From Roseiarcus sp049513815 (lineage in GTDB: Bacteria > Pseudomonadota > Alphaproteobacteria > Rhizobiales > Beijerinckiaceae), in the NCBI GenBank assembly GCA_049513815.1, contig JBEKVR010000005.1, positions 1 through 64,000 on the forward strand: DNA of 64,000 nucleotides, read 5' to 3'. Every line of letters starts with the position of its first letter. The first letter of the stretch is position 1. A program made the position numbers and the translations under genes. Below are positions 30,269-39,564 of this stretch, piece after piece. The notes beneath the pieces were generated by a model that saw nothing but the letters and a program-made list of their open reading frames with translations, had not been told where the DNA came from and searched no databases.

Positions 30269-31003
30269 TCAGCTCACGGAACGGACCAAGCTGCCGACCA
30301 GCAGATTCCAGCCGTCGACCAGCACGAAGAACAGAATCTTGACCGGCAGCGAGATCACCGAGGGCGGCAGCATCATCATGCCCATCGACATGGTCAGCGC
30401 CGCGACGATCATGTCGATGACCAGGAACGGCAGGACGATCAGGAAGCCGATCTCAAAACCGCGCCTCAGTTCGGAAATCATGAAGGCGGGGATCAGAATG
30501 CGCAGATCGACCTTCGAACGGTCCGTGACCTCGAAACTGCCGCGCGAGAGATCCTCGAACAGCGCGATATCCTTCTCCCGCACCTGGGAGAGCATGAACT
30601 GGCGGAACGGCTCGGTGATCGCCCCGAACGCCTGCTCCTGCGAAATGGTGTTGTCCATCAGCGGCTGCAGCCCGTCGCGCCAGGCCTTGTCGAAAGTCGG
30701 CGCCATGACGAAGAAGGTCATGAACAGCGACAGACTGATCAGCACCAGGTTGGCCGGCGCGCTCTGTAGCCCCAGACCGGTGCGCAAGAACGACAGCGCC
30801 ACGGTGAAGCGGGTGAAGCTGGTCACCATGATCAACAGGCCCGGCGCGACCGAAAGCACGGTCAGCACCGCGGCCATCTGGATGATGCGCGCGGTCGCGG
30901 TGGCGCCGCCGCTGGGGATGAGCTGGCCGAGATCGACGGTCTGGGCCGCGGCGGCGCCGGCGGTCAGGGTCAGCGCGAGCGCCGCCAGGGCGAGGCGCCT
31001 CAT
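30269..31003 (-). CDS. fliP: Flagellar export gate protein FliP
   Basis: Export-gate subunit, 244 aa, with an N-terminal signal peptide (MRRLALAALALTLTAGAAAA) and helices including TVLSVAPGLLIMVTSFTRFT and VSAALTMSMGMMMLPPSVIS-like C-terminal blocks (AALTMSMGMMMLPPSVISLP). The conserved PAFMISELRRGFEIGFLI is present. Its ATGA overlaps the fliL stop. Confidence 0.95.
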   Translation of the reverse strand: MRRLALAALALTLTAGAAAAQTVDLGQLIPSGGATATARIIQMAAVLTVLSVAPGLLIMVTSFTRFTVALSFLRTGLGLQSAPANLVLISLSLFMTFFVMAPTFDKAWRDGLQPLMDNTISQEQAFGAITEPFRQFMLSQVREKDIALFEDLSRGSFEVTDRSKVDLRILIPAFMISELRRGFEIGFLIVLPFLVIDMIVAALTMSMGMMMLPPSVISLPVKILFFVLVDGWNLLVGSLVRSVS

Positions 31004-31521
31004 TGCAACACCAGCGTGCGGATGACGAGCTCGCTGACCTTCCCGTCGGAGCGGATCGCCGCCCGCTCGTTGAGATCCTGGCGGATATTCTCGAGCCCGA
31101 TCGGACCTTCGACCTGCGTCAGCGTGACGGTGCGCAGGTAGGCGAGTTCGTCGCCGGCGATGTCTTCGGCCAGCGTCTCGGGGTGCTGGACTGTCTTGGC
31201 GTCGAAGACGATCGCGGCCTCGAGACGGATCCAGGTGTCCTTCGGCGACCCGATGTTGGTGACGATCGGCGGCATTTCGAACAGCCCCGAGGAGGCCGGG
31301 ACGACGCCGCCGGGCGTCGAGTCGGTCTTGGCCGCCGGCTCCGGCGCCGGCGCGGGCGGCGGCACGGCGAACAGCGCCCCCATCGCTCCCGCCATCACGG
31401 TCACCACCAGCGCGGCGAGAACGGTCTGCAAAACCGACGGCGCGCCAGACGCGACGATCGCCGCCGGCGGCGGCGCTTCGCCGGGCGTCAGTTCGGGGAG
31501 TTCCGGCAGCTCGATGGCCAT
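31000..31521 (-). CDS. fliL: Flagellar basal-body stator-associated protein FliL
   Basis: Single-pass membrane protein at the rotor-stator interface, 173 aa. A short cytoplasmic N-terminus is followed by one helix (LQTVLAALVVTVMAGAMGAL), a Pro/Ala linker and a periplasmic domain with KDTWIRLEAAIVFDAKT and EDIAGDELAYLRTVTLTQVE. It overlaps fliP by 4 nt and lies 10 nt downstream of flgH. Confidence 0.9.
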   Translation of the reverse strand: MAIELPELPELTPGEAPPPAAIVASGAPSVLQTVLAALVVTVMAGAMGALFAVPPPAPAPEPAAKTDSTPGGVVPASSGLFEMPPIVTNIGSPKDTWIRLEAAIVFDAKTVQHPETLAEDIAGDELAYLRTVTLTQVEGPIGLENIRQDLNERAAIRSDGKVSELVIRTLVLQ

Positions 31522-31531
31522 GGCGATCTCT

Positions 31532-32245
31532 TCAATAGGGCTTGAGGGAATCCCACAGCTCCTGGCCCCAGCTCGGCTGCTGCACCTCGCTCAGGCGGCC
31601 GCGGCCGCCGTAGGAGATGCGCGCTTCGGCGACGCGGTCGTAGGAGACGGTGTTGGCGCGCGAGATGTCGGTCGGCCGGACGATGCCGGCGACGGTGAGC
31701 TGCCGCAGCTCGTAGTTGACGCGCACCTCTTGCGAGCCGCTGATGACAAGATTGCCGTTGGGCATCACCTCGGTGACCACCGCCGCCACCGAAACCTGGA
31801 TCTGCTCTTGCCGGTCGATGTTGCCCTGCCCTTGCGTCGACGAGGTCGAGGTCGCTCCCAGCGTGACGGAGGACGGCGTCGAGCCGCCGCCGGAGCTGCT
31901 GGAGCCACCCTGGGTGTAGCCCCAGTTGGAGTCGAATTTGGACGCGGCGGTCTTGGAGCGGTCGGTCGTGTTGTCGAACTGCGCCTTGTCGTTGATCGAG
32001 ATGATGACGGTGACGATGTCGCCGACCCGCGACACCGTCTGGTCGGTATAGAGGTTGGCGATCGGCCGCGCGATCTGGCCGGTCGGCGTCGGATCGATTC
32101 CGTCGCCGAGGCGGCCGGCGGCGAGGCCGCTGCCGATCGGCGACAGGCCCGGCTCGCGCATGAACTCGCTCGGATTGTTGGCGCAACCGGCCAGCGTCGC
32201 CGCCAGACCGACGATCAACAACGCCTTTCGCTCCATGAACGCCAT
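31532..32245 (-). CDS. flgH: Flagellar L-ring lipoprotein FlgH
   Basis: Outer-membrane ring subunit, 237 aa, with a lipobox LAGC at residues 18-21. Family blocks are VGDIVTVIISINDKAQFDNT, PNGNLVISGSQEVRVNYELR and VRPTDISRANTVSYDRVAEA. The ATG at 32245 overlaps the motE stop by one base (TGATG). An alternative start is the ATG three codons on. Confidence 0.95.
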   Translation of the reverse strand: MAFMERKALLIVGLAATLAGCANNPSEFMREPGLSPIGSGLAAGRLGDGIDPTPTGQIARPIANLYTDQTVSRVGDIVTVIISINDKAQFDNTTDRSKTAASKFDSNWGYTQGGSSSSGGGSTPSSVTLGATSTSSTQGQGNIDRQEQIQVSVAAVVTEVMPNGNLVISGSQEVRVNYELRQLTVAGIVRPTDISRANTVSYDRVAEARISYGGRGRLSEVQQPSWGQELWDSLKPY

Positions 32246-32769
32246 CACGATTTCTTTTCGGGCGCCGCGACGGCGAGGATGAGGCTGGTCAGCCTGGCCG
32301 CGCGCGCCACGTCCATTTGGTCGAGGATGGAGCTCGCCGCGCCGACTTTGAGCTTGTGCAGAATCGAGACGGCGATCGACTCGTCCATCGCCGCGATCTG
32401 CCCCGCGGCGGCCTCCGGATCCATCTTGCCGTAGATCGCGACGACGTCGTCGCTCGCCGAATTCAGCAACGCGTCGCGCTTGCTGACCCAATCGCGGGTG
32501 TCCGCCTCCGCCTTCTCCAGATCGGCGATGCGCTGCTTGATCTGCGCGTCGAGTTCGTCGAGGTGGCGGGTCTCCCAGGCGATGCGCGCCTCAGCGGCGA
32601 CCGGCGCGACATTGGCGCAATAGCGCGAAACGCCGGCGTCGGCGCTCTTGTCGGGCAGCGGCGCGGCCGGCTTCGGCTTGCCGTCATTCTGCGCCGAAGC
32701 GGAACCCGCCAGCAGGCCGACGAGGACAATCGCGCCGATGGCGGCGTGGCGAGAAACGGCGAAAACCAT
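32245..32769 (-). CDS. motE: MotE-type motility chaperone
   Basis: A secreted 174-aa protein with signal peptide AAIGAIVLVGLLAGSASAQ, a coiled-coil (LDELDAQIKQRIADLEKAEA) and a C-terminal MgtE-N-like segment (YGKMDPEAAAGQIAAMDESI, ILDQMDVARAARLTSLIL). This matches rhizobial MotE, a periplasmic chaperone for MotC, whose gene lies at 51689. The ATG at 32769 is preferred to the TTG at 32778. Confidence 0.85.
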   Translation of the reverse strand: MVFAVSRHAAIGAIVLVGLLAGSASAQNDGKPKPAAPLPDKSADAGVSRYCANVAPVAAEARIAWETRHLDELDAQIKQRIADLEKAEADTRDWVSKRDALLNSASDDVVAIYGKMDPEAAAGQIAAMDESIAVSILHKLKVGAASSILDQMDVARAARLTSLILAVAAPEKKS

Positions 32770-32840
32770 GGCGCGCAATCGCTACCCGACCAAGAATGGC
32801 GAAAGTCTGCCCGCCGCGCCTTGCGCCGGGCTGACCGGCT

Positions 32841-33935
32841 CTATTGCACGACGAGGTCGGCCTGCAGCGCGCCGGCGGTCTTGATCGCCTGAAGGATGGC
32901 GATGATGCCGCTCGGCTTGACGCCGATTCGATTGAGCCCGTTGACCAGCGTTCTGAGGCTGGAGCCGCCGACGATCGCCACCTGCCCGCCATCCTGTTGC
33001 GCGTCGATCGACGTGCGCGGCTGCTCGACGGTCTTGCCCTGCGAGAACGGCGCCGGCTGCGATGCGACCGGCGTCTCGTTCACCCTGACCGACAGCGTGC
33101 CGTGCGTGACCGCCACTGTCGAGATCTGCACGTCTTGGCCGATGACCACGGTGCCGGTGCGCGAATCGATGACGACGCGCGCGACGGTGTCCGGTTCGAC
33201 TGGCAATTCGCCGATCTCCGCCATGTAGCGGGTGACGCTGATCTCCGGCGGCCGGAACAGTTCGACGGTGCGGTTGGTCGCCTCGAAGGCCGAACGGCGA
33301 CGGAAGCGGCGCTGCGAATAGGCGTTGACGGCGTCGACGATGCGCACCGCCGTCGTGTAATCGGGGTTCTTCAGTTCGAGCGTCATGCGCAGCTCGTCGG
33401 GCGGCGGCGGCACGGCTCGCTGGATGATGGCGCCGTTGGGAATCTGGCCGGCGGTCGGGACGCCCTGCGACAGGGTCTGCGCCTGGCCGGCGACGTCGAA
33501 GCCGGTGACGGAGACGGCGCCCTGCGCGTCGGCGTAGACGAGGCCATCGGAAGCCGAAAGCTGAGTGAGCAGCAGCGTGCCGCCCATCAGCGAGCTCGAA
33601 TCGCCAAGCGCAGAGACGGTGACGTCGAGGCGCGAGCCGACGTCCATGCCGGCGGGCAAATCGGCGGTGACGATAACCGCGGCGACGTTGCGATTGGCCA
33701 GCGTGCTGCCGCGCACGTTAATGCCCATGCGGTCGAGCATCGCGCCGAGCGCCTGCTGGGTGAACGGCGAGCTGCGCAGCGAGTCGCCGGTTCCCGCCAG
33801 GCCGATCACCAGGCCGTAGCCGATCAACTGGCTGTCGCTCGCGCCGCGCAAGGCGGTGATGTCCTTGATGCGGACGGCGGCCGCCGCTGAACCGGCCAGC
33901 GCGCAGACGAGGAGAGCGATCAGGAGACGCCGCAT
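32841..33935 (-). CDS. flgI: Flagellar P-ring protein FlgI
   Basis: Periplasmic ring subunit, 364 aa, with a cleavable signal (LLIALLVCALAGSAAAAVRI). Signatures include DITALRGASDSQLIGYGLVI, GLAGTGDSLRSSPFTQQALG and LVNGLNRIGVKPSGIIAILQ. The ATG overlaps the flgA stop by one base. FlgA, encoded next, is its assembly chaperone. Confidence 0.96.
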   Translation of the reverse strand: MRRLLIALLVCALAGSAAAAVRIKDITALRGASDSQLIGYGLVIGLAGTGDSLRSSPFTQQALGAMLDRMGINVRGSTLANRNVAAVIVTADLPAGMDVGSRLDVTVSALGDSSSLMGGTLLLTQLSASDGLVYADAQGAVSVTGFDVAGQAQTLSQGVPTAGQIPNGAIIQRAVPPPPDELRMTLELKNPDYTTAVRIVDAVNAYSQRRFRRRSAFEATNRTVELFRPPEISVTRYMAEIGELPVEPDTVARVVIDSRTGTVVIGQDVQISTVAVTHGTLSVRVNETPVASQPAPFSQGKTVEQPRTSIDAQQDGGQVAIVGGSSLRTLVNGLNRIGVKPSGIIAILQAIKTAGALQADLVVQ

Positions 33936-34408
33936 CAGCCGCCGCTCACCCGCACCGCGCCGTCCGGCTGGACGACGCCGGTGACCGTGACGCCGCTGTC
34001 GTCGTTGCGCACCTTGACGAAGTCGCCCGCCGCGCCGTCCTGCAGCGCCATGCCGACCGCAGAGATCGACAGGTCGCCGTCGATATAGACGAGGTCGACT
34101 GTCGCGCCGTTGACGACGAGACGCGGAACGTCGATCGCGGCGAGCGGAATCGCTCCGCCCGGCAGCAACGTGCGTCGCGCCATCTTGCCGATCACCGCCG
34201 AACGCGTCTCGGCGAACGGCCCGACGCCGCGTGCGGTGTCGGCCGGCAGATCGGACAGCATGTCGTTGTGAATGACGTCGCCGGGATAGATGACGACGCG
34301 CGGCGTCGGCGGCGCCAGGTCCGCCGTCCCGAGGTCCTGCGCTGCGGCGAAGCCCGCGCCCAACCACAGCCCGGCGGCGAAAACGACGGCGGCGCGTTCG
34401 ACGCGCAT
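33935..34408 (-). CDS. flgA: P-ring assembly chaperone FlgA
   Basis: A secreted 157-aa SAF-domain protein with signal peptide AAVVFAAGLWLGAGFAAAQ. Core features are GVGPFAETRSAVIGKMARRT, LLPGGAIPLAAIDVPRLVVN and the C-terminal DFVKVRNDDSGVTVTGVV. This is the short FlgA form common in rhizobia. It is 11 nt downstream of flgG. Confidence 0.9.
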   Translation of the reverse strand: MRVERAAVVFAAGLWLGAGFAAAQDLGTADLAPPTPRVVIYPGDVIHNDMLSDLPADTARGVGPFAETRSAVIGKMARRTLLPGGAIPLAAIDVPRLVVNGATVDLVYIDGDLSISAVGMALQDGAAGDFVKVRNDDSGVTVTGVVQPDGAVRVSGG

Positions 34409-34419
34409 CAGATTTCTCC

Positions 34420-35208
34420 TCAGCTCCGCATGTTGGAGATGGTGCCCGACATCTGGTCGGCGGCCTGGATGACTTTCGAATTCATCTCGTAGGCGCGCTG
34501 GGCGGAGATCAGGTTGGTGATCTCGGACACTGGATCGACGTTCGAGGCTTCGAGATAGCCTTGCTGGATGACGCCGAAGGCGGTGTCGCCGGGGACGCCG
34601 ACAGTCGGCGCGCCGGAAGCGACGGTCTGTTGAAACAGGTTGCCGCCCAGCGCTTGCAGTCCGGCCTCGTTGACGAAATTGGCGATCGTGAGCTGGCCGA
34701 GCTGTTGCGGCGTCTGCTGGCCAGCGATCGTGGCGGTCACCATGCCGCTCTGACTGACGGAGACACTGGTGGCGGTCGGCGGAATGGTGATCGCCGGCGT
34801 CACCTGATATCCGTCGGTCGTGACCAACTGTCCCTGGGCATTGGTGTTGAACGCGCCGTCGCGGGTGTAGACCGTATCGCCGTTCGGCGTCGTCACCTGG
34901 TACCAGCCGCGGCCGTTGATCGCCAAGTCGAGCGAATTGCCGGTATTGGTCAGCGCGCCCTGGATCTGCAGCGAGCGGATCGCCGCGGTGCGCACGCCGA
35001 GCCCGACCTGCGCGCCTTCCGGCACGGTGGCGTCGCGGCCGCGGCTGCTCACGCCGGCGAGCCGTTCGGTCTGATAGATGAGATCGGTGAACTCAGCGCG
35101 CGAGCGCTTGAATCCGGTGGTGTTGATATTGGCGACGTTGTTGGCGATCACTTCGAGATTCTGTTCCTGGGCGTTCATGCCCGTCGCCGCGATCGAAAGC
35201 GCTCTCAT
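34420..35208 (-). CDS. flgG: Distal rod protein FlgG
   Basis: Distal rod subunit, 262 aa, the exact usual length. Hallmarks: MRALSIAATGMNAQEQNLEV, IANNVANINTTGFKRSRAEF and the C-terminus ITNLISAQRAYEMNSKVIQA. Confidence 0.96.
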   Translation of the reverse strand: MRALSIAATGMNAQEQNLEVIANNVANINTTGFKRSRAEFTDLIYQTERLAGVSSRGRDATVPEGAQVGLGVRTAAIRSLQIQGALTNTGNSLDLAINGRGWYQVTTPNGDTVYTRDGAFNTNAQGQLVTTDGYQVTPAITIPPTATSVSVSQSGMVTATIAGQQTPQQLGQLTIANFVNEAGLQALGGNLFQQTVASGAPTVGVPGDTAFGVIQQGYLEASNVDPVSEITNLISAQRAYEMNSKVIQAADQMSGTISNMRS

Positions 35209-35238
35209 GCTTCGACTTCCCTCTTCGAACCAACCAAC

Positions 35239-35541
35239 TCAGATCGCCATCCGCGAGATTTCCTGATAGGCGGAGACCGCCTTGTCGCGGATCGCCAACA
35301 TCGACTGGAGCGTGCGTTGCGCGCCCATGATCGAGTCGACCACTTTGTAGGGCGCCATTCCGCCCTGAAGCCCCTGGATCGCCGCCGCTTCGCCGGTCTG
35401 CACCGAGGCAATCGAATCGGTGAAAGCCTTGCCGAGCGCGTCGACGAAACTGGTCCCCCCGGTCGCCGAAGTCGCGTTCGTCGCGCCGACGTCGAGACTC
35501 TTGCCGATTGCGCCGACCGCCGAAACTCCGTCAATCGCCAT
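35239..35541 (-). CDS. fliE: MS-ring/rod junction protein FliE
   Basis: A 100-aa adaptor between the MS ring and the rod, with GTSFVDALGKAFTDSIASVQ, KVVDSIMGAQRTLQSMLAIR and DKAVSAYQEISRMAI. The frame stays open to 35601, but 35541 gives the usual size. The 150 nt up to flgC hold no gene. Confidence 0.9.
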   Translation of the reverse strand: MAIDGVSAVGAIGKSLDVGATNATSATGGTSFVDALGKAFTDSIASVQTGEAAAIQGLQGGMAPYKVVDSIMGAQRTLQSMLAIRDKAVSAYQEISRMAI

Positions 35542-35694
35542 CGTCTTCGCGCCTGCCGATCCCGGTCCTGCCGGGGGCTGCGGCGCCTCCCTGGTTCGCA
35601 TTGACGACCGCGGCGACGGCGAAAGGCGCCGCGTCCGGTCCGGTGCTCTCTGTCATCTCGCTCCGACCTCCGGGTGACGCGCCGACCGGCGCGC

Positions 35695-36114
35695 TCAGGC
35701 GTCCTTGAGCAGGCTGACGGTTTGGCCGAGCAGCTCGGCCGATTGCTTGGCGACTTGGAGATTCGCCTCGTAGGTGCGGTTCGCCTCGCGCATGTCGGCG
35801 AGTTCGGTCAGAACGTCGACGTTGGGCAACTTGACGAAGCCTCCCGCGTCGGCGGCCGGATTGCCGGGGTCGTGCTCGACCTTGAAGGGGGCGTCGTCCT
35901 GGCCGATCGTCTTGATCCTGACCAGCGGCACGCCGAGCGAACGGTCGAGGACGCTGTCGAACGAAACCGTCTGGCGGGTGTAGGGATCGGCGCCGGGCGT
36001 GTCGCCGGTCGACTGGGCGTTGGCGATATTCTCGGAAATCACGCGCAGTCGCACTGACTGGGCCTCGAGGCCCGAACCGGCGATACGCAGGGTCGCTTGC
36101 AGCGGATCAGGCAT
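35695..36114 (-). CDS. flgC: Proximal rod protein FlgC
   Basis: Rod subunit, 139 aa: SVRLRVISENIANAQSTGDT at the N-terminus and VLTELADMREANRTYEANLQ at the C-terminus. It is 6 nt downstream of flgB. Confidence 0.93.
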   Translation of the reverse strand: MPDPLQATLRIAGSGLEAQSVRLRVISENIANAQSTGDTPGADPYTRQTVSFDSVLDRSLGVPLVRIKTIGQDDAPFKVEHDPGNPAADAGGFVKLPNVDVLTELADMREANRTYEANLQVAKQSAELLGQTVSLLKDA

Positions 36115-36120
36115 CGTCGC

Positions 36121-36498
36121 TCACTTCAAAGCCGACATGATCATTTGGTGGATGACGCGCTTGACGTTGGTCGCCATCGTGTAGTCGCGGTTGACCTCGC
36201 CGAGCTTCATCATCTCGTTTTCGACGTCGACCGAATTGCCGGAGAGCGTCGTCTCCGGCCCGTCCGACTCGACCACCCGCGCCTCGGCGAATGCATCGTT
36301 GCCCGGCGTCATATGCGAGGGGTTGGTCGAGACCATCGACACCTGCGCGTTGTCGAGAATCGCCGAAAACGGTTGCAGGTCGGTCGCCTGGAAGCCGGGC
36401 GTGTTGGCGTTGGCGATATTGGCGGCGATCAACTCGTCGCGCGACGACAGCCATTGTGTCCGCTGCGCGGCGAGCTGGAGCACGTAGGGTTGGGACAC
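36121..36498 (-). CDS. flgB: Proximal rod protein FlgB
   Basis: Rod subunit, 125 aa, GTG start. ELIAANIANANTPGFQATDL is the axial motif; the C-terminus reads GNSVDVENEMMKLGEVNRDY and TMATNVKRVIHQMIMSALK. It begins the flgB-flgC-fliE-flgG run. Confidence 0.92.
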   Translation of the reverse strand: MSQPYVLQLAAQRTQWLSSRDELIAANIANANTPGFQATDLQPFSAILDNAQVSMVSTNPSHMTPGNDAFAEARVVESDGPETTLSGNSVDVENEMMKLGEVNRDYTMATNVKRVIHQMIMSALK

Positions 36499-36533
36499 GC
36501 GTTGACGTCCGTTCAGTCAGAGACGTCCGAGGA

Positions 36534-36986
36534 TTACGCCGCCGGCCTTGCTCCAAGCTTGCGCGGCGGCAACCGCGCCGCCGCCACCGCGCCGCGCAAC
36601 CGTTCGTCCTTGATCGCGTCGTCGAGGTCGTCCTCGCCGTCGACCAGCACCTCGACCACATCGATCCCCGCCCGTTTGCGGCCGATCGTCAACTTGAAGA
36701 AGGCCGACACCGCCGCATAGTGGAACTCCATGTCGAGCCGCACCACCGGCGTCGTGTCCCATTGCACGTCGCAGCCTGCCGACAACGCGTAGCGCAGCGC
36801 GCCGCCGCGAAAGAACAGTTCGCCCGACGAGTTGACGAGATCGGCGATGTTTGCCGCCTGCTCGCCGCGGATCATCAGGATCAGTTCGGACGGGTCGGTC
36901 AGGCGCAGTTCGGTGGCGACCTCCACCATCGCCGCGGCGATGATCTGGTCGCGCCGACGATTGCCGGCTTGGGTCAGTTCGCGCAT
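36534..36986 (-). CDS. Conserved flagellar-cluster protein of unknown function
   Basis: A 150-aa soluble protein with no signal peptide or membrane segment: RRRDQIIAAAMVEVATELRL, MIRGEQAANIADLVNSSGEL, VVRLDMEFHYAAVSAFFKLT. It is charged towards the C-terminus (EDDLDDAIKDERLRGAVAAA). It lies 4 nt after flhB and 35 nt before flgB, so it shares their transcript. Homologues occur at this place in other rhizobial clusters as far as I recall, but I know of no function. Confidence 0.65.
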   Translation of the reverse strand: MRELTQAGNRRRDQIIAAAMVEVATELRLTDPSELILMIRGEQAANIADLVNSSGELFFRGGALRYALSAGCDVQWDTTPVVRLDMEFHYAAVSAFFKLTIGRKRAGIDVVEVLVDGEDDLDDAIKDERLRGAVAAARLPPRKLGARPAA

Positions 36987-36990
36987 CGAC

Positions 36991-38079
36991 TCACCCGTTT
37001 CTCACGATCGGCCACGAGCTTCTCTTTTCATGGATCAGATGAACGATTTCCGCCACGGCGCGGTAGAACTCGGGCGGGATCGCCGCGTCCACCGAAACCG
37101 CGGCATAAAGCGCGCGGGCCAGCGGCCGATCCTCGACGATCGGGACTTCGTGCTGTTCGGCGATTTCGCGGATCTTCAGCGCGATCAGGTCCACGCCTTT
37201 GGCCAGCACGATTGGCGCGCCGCCCTCGGAACGCACGTAGCGCATCGCCACCGCGTAATGGGTCGGGTTGGCGACCACCATCGTCGCGCGCGGCACCGCT
37301 GCCAGCATGCGTTTGCGCGAACGGTCGAGCCTGAGCGAGCGCAGCCGCGATTTCATCAGCCGGTCGCCCTCGGTCTGCCGCAGCTCCTCTTTGAGCTCGT
37401 GCCGGCTCATGCGCTGGTCGCGCCGCCAATGGATACGCGCCCAGGCGAGATCGGCTGACGCGACAACGAGCGTCGCCACCAGCACCGCGCCGATCACGTC
37501 AAGGCACAGCTTGAGCGCGCGCTGCGGCAGATCGGCGACGTCGTCGAACATCGAGGTCTCCAGCAGCAGGCGCTGGCCGCTGAGGATGAGCGTGACGAGG
37601 ACGCCGACGGCGAAGACTTTCAGCAGGCTCTTGAAGAACTCGGTCCAACCGCGCAGACCGAAGATGCGCATGAAGCCGGCGCGCGGCGAGATGCGCGACA
37701 GATCGGGCATGATCCGGTCCGGCACGAAGCGCGGCGGGTTTTGCGCCGCCGAGGCGACGAGGCCGGCGATCATCAGCAGCAGGACCACCGGAATGATGAA
37801 TTGGACGGCGGCGATCCCGACGATCCCGGCAAGCGCCAGCACGTCGTTGGACCGCTCGAGTCGCCAGCCGCCAGCGTCATCGAGAAAGCGCATCAGCGCG
37901 CCGACGAACGCCTCGGTGTGCGACGGCACGATGAAGACGAGAGCGATCAGGATCGCCGTCAGCGAAGCGAGAATCGGCACTTCGCGCGAGACCGGCACGT
38001 CGCCGCGCTCGACCGCGTCGTGAATCTTCTTTTCCGATGCCTCTTCGGTCTTGCTGTCGGTATCGCGATCTTCGGCCAT
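36991..38079 (-). CDS. flhB: Flagellar export switch protein FlhB
   Basis: Substrate-specificity switch of flagellar export, 362 aa. Acidic N-terminus (KTEEASEKKIHDAVERGDVP), four membrane helices and the autocleavage site NPTH (VVANPTHYAVAMRYV), followed by DLIALKIREIAEQHEVPIVE. Confidence 0.96.
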   Translation of the reverse strand: MAEDRDTDSKTEEASEKKIHDAVERGDVPVSREVPILASLTAILIALVFIVPSHTEAFVGALMRFLDDAGGWRLERSNDVLALAGIVGIAAVQFIIPVVLLLMIAGLVASAAQNPPRFVPDRIMPDLSRISPRAGFMRIFGLRGWTEFFKSLLKVFAVGVLVTLILSGQRLLLETSMFDDVADLPQRALKLCLDVIGAVLVATLVVASADLAWARIHWRRDQRMSRHELKEELRQTEGDRLMKSRLRSLRLDRSRKRMLAAVPRATMVVANPTHYAVAMRYVRSEGGAPIVLAKGVDLIALKIREIAEQHEVPIVEDRPLARALYAAVSVDAAIPPEFYRAVAEIVHLIHEKRSSWPIVRNG

Positions 38080-38094
38080 CGCCGCCCCTCCCGG

Positions 38095-39123
38095 CTACGC
38101 CGCCTCGGCGCCGTCGGGCGGGGGGATCTCGATTTCGTTGCGCTGGGCCATCTTGAGCACAAGGTCGGTGATCTGCTTGCGCGCCTTGGCGATGTCGCGC
38201 GGCGAGGCGAGCATCGGCGTCGCCAACTCGCTCTCGACCAGGCGTTTCGAGCGCGAAGCCATCGCCGACAGCACCGTATCGCGGAACTCGGCGTCGGCGC
38301 CGCGCAGCGCCATGACCACCGTCTCGGTCTGCAGCTTGTCGAACAGCACCGCGCGGGCCCGCTGCGACAGCCGCGGCAGGTCGTCGAAGGAGAACAGCAT
38401 CTTCATCACCATGCGCGCCTCCTTGGGGCGCGCGGCGACCAGCGACTGCACGACGTCGCGCGCGTCGAGCGGTTCGAGATTGTTGATGATGTCGGCGATG
38501 CGGCTGTGGTTGTCGAGTCCGGCGCCGCGCGCCGTCAGGATGGCGAGGTCCTTGCGCACCCCGTCTTCGACGATGAGCTGAATGTCCTCGGAGAGGACCG
38601 GCCTGACGATCATCGCCACCAGCACCTCGTTGCGCGCCTCGCGCGGCATACGTGCGACGACCTGGGCCGCCAGCGGCGGGGCGAGTTTCGACAGGATGTA
38701 GGTGGCGACCAGCGGATGCTCGTTGGCGAGATAGGTCTGCAACACCGACTCCGGCACGCCGCCGAGCGCGTTCCATACGCCGAGGTCTCCGGGCATCGAG
38801 ACATCGGAGAGAATGTCGGCGACCTCTTCCGGCGGCGCCACGTCGGTGAGCATGTCGCGCGCCTTGCCGACGTCGCCCATCAAACTGGCGCCGGCCGAAA
38901 AGGCGGCGGTGAACTCCTCGACCAGCGATTCCAGCTCTCCCGGCGGAATTGCGCCGAGGCGCGCCGCGGCGCGCGTCACTTCGCGCAGCTCGTTTGGCTC
39001 GAGATGCTTGAGCAGGCGTGTAGCGGGCGGCTTGCCCATCGCCAGCAGGATCGCCGCGGCCCTTTGCGGCCCGGCGAGCTGGCGCAGCTCGCGGCTCGAT
39101 CCGCCGTTGGTCGTCGCGTCCAT
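38095..39123 (-). CDS. fliG: Flagellar motor switch protein FliG
   Basis: C-ring protein that contacts the stator, 342 aa: N-terminal GPQRAAAILLAMGKPPATRL, middle EHPLVATYILSKLAPPLAAQ, C-terminal charged torque helix (SAMASRSKRLVESELATPML). It is between flhB and fliN. Confidence 0.95.
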   Translation of the reverse strand: MDATTNGGSSRELRQLAGPQRAAAILLAMGKPPATRLLKHLEPNELREVTRAAARLGAIPPGELESLVEEFTAAFSAGASLMGDVGKARDMLTDVAPPEEVADILSDVSMPGDLGVWNALGGVPESVLQTYLANEHPLVATYILSKLAPPLAAQVVARMPREARNEVLVAMIVRPVLSEDIQLIVEDGVRKDLAILTARGAGLDNHSRIADIINNLEPLDARDVVQSLVAARPKEARMVMKMLFSFDDLPRLSQRARAVLFDKLQTETVVMALRGADAEFRDTVLSAMASRSKRLVESELATPMLASPRDIAKARKQITDLVLKMAQRNEIEIPPPDGAEAA

Positions 39124-39136
39124 GTCGGCTCGGCCT

Positions 39137-39511
39137 TCAGGCGACGCGATCGTCGCGCGACGACGCGACGATCTCGGTCAAAGACACCCCGTAGCGGGCG
39201 GTTTCCTCGTCGACCACCACGACTTCGCCGCGCGCGATGGTTCGACCGTTGACGACAATGTTGACCGGATCGCCGACCTTCTGGTCGAGCGAGACGACCG
39301 CGCCGCGGCCAAGCTTCATCAGACTGGAGACCGGCATGGTCGTGCCGCCGAGCACGACCTGAACGGTGACGGGAATTGAGAGGATGGCGTCGTAGCGCGG
39401 CGGACTCGCCGGCGCGGGAGGGGAAGGCGCGGCGGCGACGGGCGCAGCCTCGGGCTCGGGCTCGGCGGCGGGCTCGGGCAGGTCGCTGAGAGGTTCGAAC
39501 GTGTCGTCCAT
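39137..39511 (-). CDS. fliN: Flagellar motor switch protein FliN
   Basis: C-ring protein, 124 aa. A Pro/Ala/Glu-rich tail (about 1-38) precedes a SpoA domain: AILSIPVTVQVVLGGTTMPV, SSLMKLGRGAVVSLDQKVGD, GEVVVVDEETARYGVSLTEI. The ATG at 39511 begins the conserved acidic N-terminus. Confidence 0.95.
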   Translation of the reverse strand: MDDTFEPLSDLPEPAAEPEPEAAPVAAAPSPPAPASPPRYDAILSIPVTVQVVLGGTTMPVSSLMKLGRGAVVSLDQKVGDPVNIVVNGRTIARGEVVVVDEETARYGVSLTEIVASSRDDRVA

Positions 39512-39564
39512 GGCCCTGTGACTCTTTCCTGGGTCGTCTTGCGGCTGCAACCGACTTTGGCGGG

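Noticed and set aside
31000..31521. FliO in place of FliL
   Set aside because: The protein has the FliL layout and motifs; fliO is usually not recognisable in alphaproteobacteria and I find none here.
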